Shown here: piece after piece, positions 49,532 through 62,040 of the stretch
Numbering within the stretch: position 1 is the first letter of the stretch
How the letters are laid out: each line of letters opens with the position of its first letter
From: Edolisoma coerulescens
Lineage: Eukaryota; Chordata; Aves; Passeriformes; Campephagidae
Direction of reading: 5' to 3'
DNA length: 64,000 bases
Assembly: GCA_013397115.1 (NCBI GenBank)
Contig: VWZW01001657.1
Location: forward strand, 2,844,291-2,908,290
Made by a program: the position numbers and the translations under genes
The notes under the pieces: model-generated
Seen by the model: the letters and a program-made list of their open reading frames with translations, nothing else
What the model was told of the DNA's origin: nothing
The model's database searches: none

Positions 49532-50152
49532 TGTGAAAAATGAGGTTCACTCTCTTGTTAAAATTTAAAAGTTTAATAAAAGGACAATAGAGGGTAAAGA
49601 TAAAGCAAAATTACAGTGTGCTGGGTACCCTTGGCTCTCTGCCAAGAGCACACCTGCTGTTGCAGAGACACCCTTTACATACTTTTACTATTGCATCAGC
49701 CTAATGCATATTCAGAAACAATTACACATATTCAAACTTTTCCTCAAACTAGTTTGCATGTTCCAGGAACTGTTTAGCATGGCTCCTCCTCAGATCTGCC
49801 TTTTTAGAGCATGGGCATTTCTTGGCTGTGGTTTTAGTCAGTTTTTATTATCACCTCCAGCTTGAGCTTTGGTCCATGGTTTCTGCAGACGGGGGTTCCT
49901 GATAGCTGGCATGTCCATAGCTGGGGTCTGCATCATACACTCATTGGATGTTATCCAAGCAAGCAGACAGTTCAATTACCACAGGCATAACTATATCAGC
50001 TATTTTACTATTATGTCTTAGTCTAGTTAATAACAGAAACAAAGGCATTACAAAAAACCTATATCTTTTTAGTAAAGCTACTTTAACATTATACGTATAG
50101 CATCTATTTAAATATTTGTGGAAAGCCAATATTATAATATGTATTTATCACA
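49532..50152. mobile_element. Second solo LTR, with 5-bp TSD
   Basis: This 621-bp element starts TGTGAAAAATGAGG and ends TATTTATCACA, with inverted termini matching at 8 of 9 positions. It is flanked by the perfect duplication CTATG (49527-49531 and 50153-50157). The interior contains words I associate with a bird ERVL-type LTR, such as GCTGGGTACCCTTGGC and CATCAGCCTAATGCATATTC. No retroviral genes adjoin it. It belongs to a different family from the LTR at 39820. Orientation was not determined. Confidence 0.87.
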
Positions 50153-50157
50153 CTATG
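50153..50157. repeat. Target-site duplication, right copy (CTATG)
   Basis: It matches 49527-49531 exactly. Confidence 0.87.
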
Positions 50158-53100
50158 GCACTTGCTTTTCTTACCACAGAGAGGTTTCTGTGTTTGTGGA
50201 CTGAAGGGTGGTTTCCTGTGTTTGAATGCTGGTGTAGCACTGGTGAGCTGAGGCCAGGGATGGTTTTGCCATAGTGCAGATTGCTGCTCTCAGATGCAGG
50301 CTTTGATTTTTGCTCAATGCCGGTCACCTGTAAATGAAACTGCCAACTGCAGGAAAGGAAGGAGTCAAGGTCTGAATAGAAACAATGCAAACCTTACTGG
50401 CCTGGGGAGAGCAAGATTTGTGCTCAGCCCATCAGCTTTTAAATAAATCCAGAGCTGTGAGTGACAGAAGCCAGTACCCTTTTTGCTCTACTCATCCTCT
50501 CATAGAGAAGAGTTGATTATAACTCCCCTTACCATTGGAAACATGAATCCTTCTGGGGCCACAAAAGTGGCTCAGGATTAAAAGGGCCACCGGGCTTTGG
50601 GCTGGTCTGTGAGGGGTCAGAGAGCAGAACTGGTGGTCAGTGTGCTTGCTGAGGGAGCTGGAAGAGGGCATAAACAAAACTCTTCTGGCTTCTGTTTGAA
50701 GCACCTTTGAAATTTAAGCTGCTATGAAAAAATACGATAGAGGTATCTTTTTTTCCCCACTTAATGCTGCTTGGTAAATTTGTGTGCTTAAATCATAACT
50801 TAATGTAAATATATATCAGTGTTTTCTTTGTAAATGGATGTGTAGGTTTTAAAAAACGTTTTCTGATTCATAACACTTGAGCATAGCAGCTCTCAGGAAG
50901 GTGTGTCTGCCTTTTAGTAGGGGGGAAAAAAAATGCCATGTAATCTGGTAAGTGATGGAATGTGGCTGTAATGACCAGTTAATGAGAACCATTATGGCTC
51001 ATTTAGGCAATCTATTAGTTCTTATAAAATACTTCCTAAGGGTCTGGGCACTTTAGGTCACAAATATAAAATGACAATACAGGTTTGTTTGGTTTTTTTA
51101 AGAAGTATTGGGAAAATGGTGATTTTAATAAAAACTGCTACCTGATTTTTCAGAGATGCTGTAAAGAAAAGGACTTATAATGGGTCTTTTTAAGTAGATA
51201 TATTTATCTTTCTCTGACCTATTCTGGTTTTCATCTTCAGAGACTGTGCTGTCTTAGATATAGAAAATGGTTTTAGCTGCAGCTGGTAGGAAATAAACAT
51301 TTTACTAAGGTGATTTACTTCATGAATTATCTATACAGATGATATGCCTACAGCTGAACTTCTGGAAGAATTTGCCTTTGTTTTTTTGATTGTTTCTAAA
51401 TGCTGCAGCTCTTCCTACTTAGACTGTCAAGTTGTATCTTCTGTTTTCCCTGAATTCTAGCTCCATAATGCAGTCTGCATTTTCTGGGATGTGTGGTTGC
51501 TTGGTCTCTTTGATGGAAGCGATTAACACGTGCTAACATAACCATCTCATGAGATTATGTGGTTTTGTCTTGTGAACCTGTTGACTTATCTTCATTGTGT
51601 TATCATTTCTGTTTTGTGAAATTGCTGATTGTTTTCTGGGAGTTAATACCCATTTTTCAGCTTTTCAACAGCCTCTGCAATGCAAAATTCTTCCGTACTG
51701 TTCTTTACAAGCAGCTCCTGCAGAGTTCTGTAAATCATATTACCCTGTTGCAGTTCTGCTGTATTGCTGTGGGTTCAGGTTGCACATCTGTTTACATGTT
51801 AAATGCAACTAAGAAACTTTGTGGGAGACTTTGTTGCAGATGTCGATTCTAATTTTGCACAGCCAAGAAAACCTCAGGTGCTATATTTTTCATTCTGTGT
51901 TTAGCTCCTGTATCTTCATCTTTTTTTTAGGTGGCTCTAAGAAACTGTATATGATGATTGTACCTTCTTATTCTGCTCCCCCTCCCTAAGTTTTGGCCAG
52001 TTTGACAAATAAGACTTTAAGTCAAGTATAACTACCTGAATGCAGCCTTAACTTGCAAGCTCTAGAATTTTCTTGCCTTAAGCATTTTTAAGTTTGAATT
52101 GAAGTTCAGATCATGTCCCAGTGACTAAAGGAAGGAAAAAAAAAAAGACTGAAGGAAAGGAGGTTAGGCTTGCGGCAAGGCTTTTTTTAGGACTTAAAGA
52201 ACTTTTATTTCATGTGCTCTGCGTGACTCTGGGCAACTTTCTGGGCTTGAGTACTAAGTTCACTTGAAAGTACATGCTGAGGTTAACAAAATGCATTTCT
52301 TTTTTGTTTTTATATAATTGTGGGCGCTTTTTTTCTTTCTCTGTGGCATTTAGAGTTTAGGCCATTGGGGCCTTTTGGAGAACTTGCCTAAAGAAGTTTT
52401 GCAATCTGAAGTTCCTTGACCCTGGCAATGCCCTCCCTCTGGTTCTCTGCTGTGGGGTGTTACAGTTGCACCTTTGGTCAGTTGTCTGTGTTTATTGTGA
52501 GGTGCTGAAGGCAAGCTTTTTCTTCATTTTGGGCAAAGATTAGACTTGATCTTGGAGGCATTTTCAACCTTTAATGATTCTCTGATATGCAGACTCCTTG
52601 TAGATTAAATCTTATTCTTATTTTGGTTTAGAATTTGTCAAAAATAAGAACTTTATTGGCAGATTGGTAGAAGGTTCAATTTGTTACTGTTTGTCAGGTG
52701 AGAGAAAAAACATTTATCTTATCTGTGAAGGACTAGAGGGTTATCTCCCTTGCATAGTGTGTCTTAAACATACTTGTTGCAGACAGGCAACAAAAAGAAG
52801 TCATGAAACATTTCACCTGAAGTGGAGTGGTTCGGGGGAAATAAGACGTGAAATCTGGTGTCTTTTGGGAAGCACTGGCAAAAAATGTGGAGAGTGAAAA
52901 GCATTGCTAATTGCTGAAAATTATCAACACCTTTTTCATGTCCAAAACAATGTAGGTGAAGATGATTAGACTCAATTAACTTTAGATCTATTAATTTTGT
53001 GATAAGTTTGATGAAAGCTCAAGATTTTTCTTCTAGGTTTTTTTTCCCTTCCTAATAGGTTCTTGATAAAGATTAGGAAATATTCTTTGGTGTTTTCCTT

Positions 53101-56100
53101 AATAGTGTTTCTTTAAAAGATACCAAGTCTTCATAAATGTCAAAATGATTTGACATGATTGAGCAAAGAGCTGAACTCTTCCCTAGAGGTCTTGGTAGAA
53201 GCAAGCAGAGATGCTGCAGGTTCTGGTTGAAGTGTTTTGGCACGCATGTGCGCACACAGCAACTCAGGGAATTTATTATAAAGTAATCCCAAATCCAAGC
53301 ATATGCTTGGTTCTGTGCTTGCAATAGGGAGAATCTATTTTAAATCACTAGGGCAGCATCTGCTTTGGGCCTGAGGAACAGAAGACTTGAATATGTGTGG
53401 TCTTTCATTTGTCTAAAAGCAGGCAAGGAAAAGTTTGTCAGTAGTCAGCAACTTACAGAATATTAGCTTTGAGTTGGATTGTACTGATTTCTGTGGCAGC
53501 TAAGAGAAGAGGTTATTTGTGTGTGGTGTGACTGACCGGAGTTACGTTTGTGCCCAGCTTCTTTAAAAACCTCTTTTTTTTTAAATTGACTGCTTTATGA
53601 ATTCAGTCTCACCTTTTGAAAGGTTACAGCCTGATATTTGATCAAGGATCTATTCTCTCTGGAGAGAGAATTAAAGGCTGATTGACCTATAATGCACCTT
53701 ATTATTGGCTTTGAGAATATGTTGATGATGGGAAGATTATTGAAGGCCAACAAGTGATTTTTTCTATTTCTATGTTTGCAGGTGGTAGGGGAATGGTAGT
53801 TGAGTTTTTAATGAGTTTTTCATCCTTTCAGTCTACTGTTTCTATATAAGTTCAAATTAACGTAAACTTAAAACAGGGTTTCCAATAGTCCAACTTGCAT
53901 TAATGTTAATTCCAGTGTTTGTTCCTGGAACAGACCTGCAGTGACCTCCAGTGATCCTGGCACAGTGATCTACATGTTATTACCAAATCCTGGGGAATGG
54001 GATAGGGGTATAGTGAGAGCAAGGTAAAAATGTTTTTGTGTTTCAACATTTGCAGATAAATATCTAACATCTAAGCCTATATTGGTCCTACTGCTGCAGA
54101 AGTGTCACACTTGGGTTGACAAAAGCTCCCTGGATTAGAACGCTTCAAGAGCTCGCACTGACAGACATTGTCAAAACACCAGTTACATGGACTTGGTCTG
54201 TGTAGGTAAATCCAAGAGGTCTGCCGTGACCAGCCAGTGCCCAGGGAACTTCTGTTAGTGGTTGCACTTGGTCTTCATGGGTTTCCAAATGTAGCTGGTA
54301 ATGCTCTGCCAGGTTAGGGGGGAATGGGGGGAATTGCTGGAGCAGGATGCGCTTGTGGGCCATCTCCTCTATATCCCTCTGTCTCCACACCATAGTCCAT
54401 GATGCTCAAGCTATTTATGAACACAGTCCCACACCAGGACACACCTGGTGCATGTGCTGCTTCCCAGGGGGAAGGTGTTAGTGGATGATAAAACATTGTC
54501 TGACTGACTGTGCGAACTGAACACTAATGAGTGAACTTACTCTTACCTTGAAAATGTTGGACAACTTTTTTTTTCCCTGAAGAAAGATACAGATAACTGA
54601 AGGAACTTGACATGCTCAAGGTTTTATTTTTGACCTAAGTTAATAGAGGCTAAGTATAGTGATTTCAGGCTCCAGTAATTAATTGCTTATGCATAAAGGA
54701 AGAAGAGTATCAACTCTTGTCTTGGATCAGCACAGGATCAAATCTGGTCAATCACTGGCAGTCTCTGGAGGAGACAGCAAATGTATTAACTGATACTTCA
54801 CTCAGTCTTCAATATTTGGTAACAACTTCTCCCAAATCCTCTGCTCTTAGAATGTGATGACAGATAAAGCAATAGCTTAAATTATTTTTAAAAATTCTTT
54901 AAAAATTTATCTCTGATAATATTGTTGATAAGGCATCGTGGACAAGTTGTTCTATAAATGATCTACTTAAGAAACTGGTATATAGTTTTTTGTTGTCAGT
55001 TTGGTACTCTAAGGAAGTTTATACCTCTGGTAGCTGACCTCTGGATGCATTCCAGGATAAGATGCAAAGATGAACTGTGTTCCCTCTATAAATAGGCAAG
55101 ATGGACATTTGAAGACGTGTCCCCTTACACTCTTAGGAGGAAGAATGTTGTGGCAATTTGTAGAACAAATTATCGGTTTCAGGGCTACCAAGCTTATTAT
55201 GAACCCTGACTAATTCAGATGTTTAGAGTATGTGAAATCTGTTTTGAGACTGGTCTAAGGGGAAGGTGGTACTTCTCCACTTCTTATTGCCTGAGCTTGC
55301 CATAATGGTCTTTTTCAGAAGTACTACTCCAAGTATTAGTGCTTTTCCACCACACAAGAACAAGTAGGGTTTTGTTGTGAGTTAAAAATTATTATTACAG
55401 CACAGAAAGCCCTTTTGTTTAATGTTAATAGAAATTTAATCTCTTTGTCTCTAACAAGAGGTAGGTGGGGAAGGCAAGGAATAGAAATTAGCACAGGTAG
55501 CCAATTCTGAAGAAACTAAAAAATAGTAATGGAATTAAGACTAGAGAACATTTTGAGAAATATCAGTCTGTGAGTTTTTTGTTTCATTGGTTCAGCATTT
55601 GGAAGCCCCAGGATTTTGGGATGGGAAAAAGGAGTGATCCTTTTATTCTTTCAACTTTATTCCATAATTTAAATAAAATTTCCATCTTTTCAAGATAAAA
55701 TCTCTCTCTATGTGCAATTCTTTCTGAGTATCAAATAAAAGAAGTTCATTGAAAACATGATGAATGAAAGACAGTGTGGGTTTTTTCTCTTCCTTCTTCA
55801 ATCAAAGGTATTTGAGTCCCCAAGTTACAAGGTATTTAAGTTTCATCTAATTTTCTGCCAGAAAATTCCTAACTAGCTTTGCTCAAAACTGGGAATAGGA
55901 TTCACAAATGGCTTATACCTGGCCTTGTGCTTGTTCATTGTTCATGACAGGAATCATTCACCTAATTCATTGAGGCACATATATATTGATTTAAAATGGA
56001 TTTATGAGGGACACCATATGTGTGGGAATATTTTAATATGTATGGCATATGAAAAACAGGAAAACAGCTGTAAATAATATCCAGGGTAGAGTATTTTTGT

Positions 56101-57125
56101 TGCATTCAAAATATCAAGAGAGCAGGGATAGCATGGATGCAATGGGACCGTGCAATACTTTCGTTGAGCTTTCATGTTTTCAGTGGTACAGTTACCATAG
56201 TGAAGCTTCCCTAGGTAATTTTGTTAGGGGAAAACAATTATTTTAATGTAGCTGTAGTTAAGGTTTGTTAGACATGAAACATTGATCTGTCAAACAGTAG
56301 CAGAATGTGTAAATCAATTGCGAAGAGGGGGAATATTCTTTGGTATCCAAATTCTGGTCATAACTACTAGATCTCTAAGAATCTCTATTAATATGATGCA
56401 TATATTGGAGTTTCTATCTATTTCTTTTTTTTAATGTAAGTGAAATCCTTCTGTTGTGTGTGTGCATAGTCATGTAGTAGCCTGTCTCAGGACCTTTGGG
56501 ACATGCTGCAGAATTTTATTCCCATAAATGCTTTTGAAGTTGGAGTCTTTGAAGGAGCTCTGAAAGAAAAAAAAACCCCAACAATTACATGAGCTGTATT
56601 TGGGATTGGGGAGGGAGGGAGAAGTATATTCATAATCATCTGGTTTGTAATGGTCTAGCAGAATTATTGTCATCTTGAGTTATTTTAAGTTATGTGGGAA
56701 TTAGTTCTTTAACACATAGAGTATTTGTACAAAGCTGATAAGAGAGAATGTTGCAAATCTCATATAGTATTGTGATCAAATTCTAAATTAGTAATTTGAG
56801 TGGCTTGCATTAAAATTAAATGCGACACCCAGTTCAAAGTCGGTAGAAATTTAGAGGTGTAACTTCTTGCTTCCTACTGATACACCTGATCTTGTTTGAA
56901 AATCTCACCATACTGAAGTGATGAATGATGCTGAAAGTCCTAGGAGGCATCAAAAATGTGGGATTTGGTAAAGTCCATGAAATGTTATTTGCTGGAAGAA
57001 AGTAACTTCTCTTCCTTTTCCCTCATATTAAACTGGGAGAAGAAGCCTTTGCTGTGCATGGGAGCAGTGGTACGTATTGATGAATGAGGGCCTCCTTGTT
57101 TACAGCAAGAAAAACCTGACCATTT

Positions 57126-57192
57126 TGCACTGAAATGCTCTGTTTCCCTTCCCACTGTTAATATATGTTTAGTGAAATTTTCTTCTCCTGTG
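57126..57192 (+). repeat. 67-bp direct repeat, copy 1
   Basis: It begins TGCACTGAAATGCTCTGTTT and matches 61974-62040 at 64 of 67 positions. The similarity stops abruptly at both ends. Confidence 0.9.
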
Positions 57193-57224
57193 GCTGTTTA
57201 AGCAACTAAATATGTTAAAGCTAT

Positions 57225-57310
57225 TTTGTTTGTTTGTTTGTTTGTTGTTTTTTTGGTTTGTTTGGGGTTTTGTTTTGTGTTGTTTTTTTTGGGTTCTTTT
57301 GGGGTTTTTT
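57225..57310. repeat. (TTTG)n and T/G low-complexity tract
   Basis: Five TTTG units pass into about 65 bp of nearly pure T and G. Confidence 0.9.
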
Positions 57311-57645
57311 TACTGGCCTAAGTTGTTTCTTAACTCATCTGATTGACCTAGATTATTGTTCAGTTTGATGTTTTTGTTTCACTTTTCTATTTTATGAAGG
57401 CAGGATTTTCTTCAAGGCCAAGTGCCCTTTAGGTCTTTTAGCTGATGTAGAACTGGGTGGAACAGCCAATTTTGGATGTTACATTTATTTCCTCTAATGT
57501 GATCTGTAATTGGAACAATTGAGGTTGATAGATCAGTTTGTGGCCAAATAAATACATGTTTCCTTTAAAATGTAGGGAGCAAGAATAGCCCTTTATCCTT
57601 CTGAGAGATTAAAAGCTTCCTTAATGACACTGTAGCTTTGATTTA

Positions 57646-57664
57646 TTTAGTTAGTTAGTTAGTT
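57646..57664. repeat. (TTAG)n short simple repeat
   Basis: About four TTAG units. Confidence 0.85.
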
Positions 57665-60600
57665 ATTTTAAATGTGTCTTTTCTCACTTTACTGGGGAGG
57701 AAAAAAACCCAGAATTGAAGATGCAATCAATTCAAAAACATAGTTTTTTACCCTCCTATATTAAATTATTTTAGATTATCTGGTGGTTTACATTTTGAAA
57801 CATGTTAATTCCGACAATGTGGAAATGACATTTGCAATTTAGCTGCTCATTGATTGACTGTTGCTGAAACAAGCTTTCCATTTCTTATCAGAAGAGGGTC
57901 TAGTAAAAAGATAAAAAGATGAAATGAATTGTGAAGAAAATAATTTTCAAACATTATTGGATGGAGGAAAATTCTGCTTTCAGGAGGCAAGGAAAACAAA
58001 AGTGAAAGATGCCTCTTTCCTTGTGCCATGAATCATGATATAAAATGCCACTGTAAATGGCCAGGGTTTATATGTCATGATACTCTGGCAAAACTAATCT
58101 CAGATAGATCTCTGGAATACTAGCTTGAACTATTTACTAAGTTTCACACTTTAAAATATTATTCTATAGCTGCTTTCCTTATTCCTCAGACATACAGGTA
58201 ATCTCTGGGTCTAATAGCTCTCTCAATTGGGTGTCATACCTGAAAACTTATGATTTCCTCTTTCAAATAATCTTTCAGATGAGGAGAGAATGTTGGTTAC
58301 TGTGTCGTTCTGGGATTTTAGACAGTAATCTGATGGCCTGACTTAATGGTTTTGGGTTGCATGTACAGAGTGACTTTGTTCTGACTGAGTTTACGGTAAA
58401 TGACTGAATGTTTTTCACTCTAGTTTCATGAAGCTTTGTATATTTGTAACCTGGCTGTGGAAATACCTCCATAGCAAGCACAGAGAGGTTGGTTGCTCTG
58501 CTTTTTCGTTAGCATAGCAAGGATCTGTCATTGTCCACAGAAATCATATGGAGAAAATAACCAGAACATAAATGCACTCTTGTAATCATACATCCATCTC
58601 CTCCACAGGTATCATTCCAGAAATGGGGTTTAGGTCTTGATTCAGCAAGAGCTTAATTTTGTCTAAGTATTCAAAGTAGGAAACTTGTGACATCCAAACG
58701 AACTCTTAGCACTACGATGCTTATGTGACTGTGGCATTACTAAAGGTCTTCATTTCTAAGTTCTTTGGGTAGGAATCTTTGCAAAGATGTCAGTGGGAGT
58801 ACCCTGCTGTGTGATACTACATAGTAGTAGTAATGTTCCAGATTCTCCATGAGCTCAGAGTCAGAGCAGAGATTTCTTTGGCCAATGATTTTGAGCTGAT
58901 GATAGCCAGGGACTGTTAGATTGTGTTGAAGAGAAAAGGGGAACAAAAGTGCTAATTTCCTCCTGCAGATAATCCATGTTAGAGGGGGACTTAATCAAAG
59001 CATCATTACTTTAATGAAATTCTCGTATAAAATGCAGGACTCTTGATACAATTTATCTAAATTAATTACTCTCTGCTGCTAAAAGCAAGTAGTATGACAA
59101 ATTATTTGTTCTGCCTATTCATCCATTCTTTATCAGACCTTTTCCTACTCTGATGCAACACAAGGAGCAGAAGCAGCCTTTTTCATGGTGCTGAGTGGAT
59201 TAATTTGCATTGATCCCAGGCTAACAGATGAATTATTTCACCCAAGACAGCACTCAGTAGTTTTAATAACATAATATTTTTCTGTGCCTAAATTAACAAT
59301 CATTTCACAAGTAAGCAAAATACAAAATTAATTTTTTTTAGTAATTATTTTCAGTTGAGGCTTTTTTTGAAGTTGTAAAATGAATTTTAAAACCACAAAC
59401 CAACCAATTTTATGTGTGCATAATAACACATAAATCTCAAGTAGGATTTTGTGCTCATGTTACAAATAAGAAAGCTCCTAACATCTTTCAAATTATAAAT
59501 TGTGTTTACACTTCAAATTTATCTGTAAAAATAAGATGCATCAGATAAAGAGCTTCTCCATCCAGTTAGAGGAAATGAAGACAAATGCCTCAGAAGCAAG
59601 GTGAATCAGCTGTAAAAATATTGAAGTATTGCCATGTGGGACATGAAGTGTGAATCCTGAGTAGAAGTTATGTCTTAAACTTTATTGCCCATAAACCTGT
59701 TGTTTTAACAAGTTAGGGATGATCAACAAGAATAAGCAAAAGCTGAATAGCTTGTTTCTGATCTGGCTTAAATGTTGAGCTTTCTTCATGGCAGCAGTAG
59801 AAGACTGCAGCATGGTGTCTTTATGGATTGGGGTAGAACCATATCCAGATTACTATATGTGGATTTGGGTTTGGTGTCCAGTTAGGGACTTCTTTGGTGC
59901 TGAATCTGCAGTCCTACTCCAGAGCCAGGGTAACAGAGGCAATACTTGGAATCTGAGACACTGAAGTCCTCAGGTTGTTGGGAGGAGGATGCTGGGTTGG
60001 GAAGAGCAGTGGCTCTGACCTTGGCTCCACACGGAGCTTTCGCTGCCGCCTGAGTGCCGAGGCCGGGTTCTGTGGGACTGCAGGGCTGTGCATCCTGTAT
60101 GTCTGGATCCAGAGCTGGGATCAGTTCTCTCCATGTTCCCTTTGTGGTTCTCTCATGAAGATACAGATAATAACACGTGGTTGCTGAGCTGTAATGGAGT
60201 GTAATATTAATATCAGATTGTCCTTACAGAAATAGGCATGTGGGTTTTCAGTGCTGTTGCCTGTTGAAAGCTTGCTCACAGAGCAGAGCCGGCAGACTGG
60301 ATTGTGTGAATGCTCTTCGTCTTGTCTGAGCACTCAAGTCTTCATTTTCTTAGTGGGAAGTTCCTAAACAGTTTTTTAAAAGGATGACTCACTTTGATAA
60401 GTACTAGGAGCAGCTGTTGTGCTGGTTCGTAGCTCTCAGCTGGTACCTAAAGCTGGCACAGCGTCTGCAGCACAAGGCTGATCACAAACCTGTGTTCAGG
60501 GCTCTGTCACACAGAGCGCAGCTGCACAGAGGGAAAGCGGCTTCTCAGCAGCTCATCTCGTCTGAGTGGGGGCCTGTCATGGCAGAGCTGCAGAATCGTT

Positions 60601-61973
60601 GACAGCTACTGTGTGTGCACCTTGAGCTGTGTCCTGTCACACATACAACTCCACAAGGCAAGAAACGGGGAGGGTTCAGCATGATTTTTAAATACCTGAG
60701 ACTTAGCCATTAAAACAATTTTCATTTCTACAGTAATGTGGGATTATAAAAACAACTAATGGAAGTATTTCTAATGCTACTTTCTGAGCCATTCTAATAC
60801 TTCTATGTAGTTACAAACTTAGTTGTCATCCTGGATATTTTGTCCAGCCTTTTCACTTTATCTGGGAAACTTTAAGCCAACTTATTTGTTCTTCTAGCTT
60901 TTGAGCTTTGATTATTGGAGCTCTTCTTCTCAGAATGTTCTGTTATTACTCAGACTATGTTTCTGAACCTGCCAAACTTTGCTTTGCTCAGGTTTCATGG
61001 ACTCTTGATTCAGAAAAGAAAAAAATGAATGTTTCTCTGTCTGTGCCCAGAATGCAGAAAGGCATATTCCCAGGAACAGGTCCTGTCTGCTGAGGAAGGT
61101 TTTGTGGAACATGCCCATTCAGCCTGGTGGCTACTACAGTGAGTTGTCAGTGGGCAAAACAGTGAAAACAGAATAGTCTTTGGGGGTCTTTTGAATGATT
61201 GCACAAGTGCTGTAAATGAAACTTGTGTTTCTTTTGTTTTCTGGATAATGTCTGGATAGTCCATAGCTAAACCCAGTGGAGTATCTCTCATATTTAGGGA
61301 ACACTGAAGCAGAGAATGGTGAGTATGAATAGATTACCTTCAGGAAAAGTCAGCCTAATTACTGTTCTAGGTTTAAATTTGAGGGATATCTGGAAGAGTC
61401 TGGATAAGCACCTGAACTTCACAGTACTCATTTGAACTGTCTGAAGGTAGCTTGCTGGTAGCTGGAAGTCCCTAGCTTGTTTTTTCCTTTACCTGTGAGA
61501 CTCAGATTTTCCCCACACAATTGTCTTTGCTTGCCATTGACTCTTGGCAGTAGCAGCTTGCTCCCTGGCTAACCCAAATGTGTTTAGATTCAGGTGGGAA
61601 AGGCCATTTTAGGCAAATGTGAAAACAAAGGTCGATCTGACATCATTGTATATGTTGGAAAAATATGGCAAGCATAAATTATACCAGCTTTGTATAATTA
61701 AAGCCTCTAGGCAGACATGGTTAGCAGCTTCCAACCCTCCCAGTTTATTCTGGTCATTTTCACTTTGTTTTTTACGACCAAATTAAAATGGACACTGCAG
61801 CATCCTGAAATCACCCTTTGGCTTACTTCTGAGACTTGACTGGAGCCAAAGATATGCAGGTGGTTCTGACAGCTGCACTCAGCAATAGATTGTAGTCTTG
61901 TGCCCACAGAAAGTAGGTTAACCCACTCCTTCTGGCATCGCGGGTTAGAAGAAACTCTTTGAAAATACAATTG

Positions 61974-62040
61974 TGCACTGAAATGCTCTGTTTCCCTTCC
62001 CACTGTTAAAATATGTTTAGTGAGATTTTCTTCTCCTTTG
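61974..62040 (+). repeat. 67-bp direct repeat, copy 2
   Basis: Same orientation and near-identical to 57126-57192, 4848 bp away. It lies inside a chance open frame on the minus strand. Confidence 0.9.

Noticed and set aside
54145..54496. Minus-strand open frames with proline-rich text
   Set aside because: Two short overlapping frames without a known motif; insufficient to call a gene or pseudogene.
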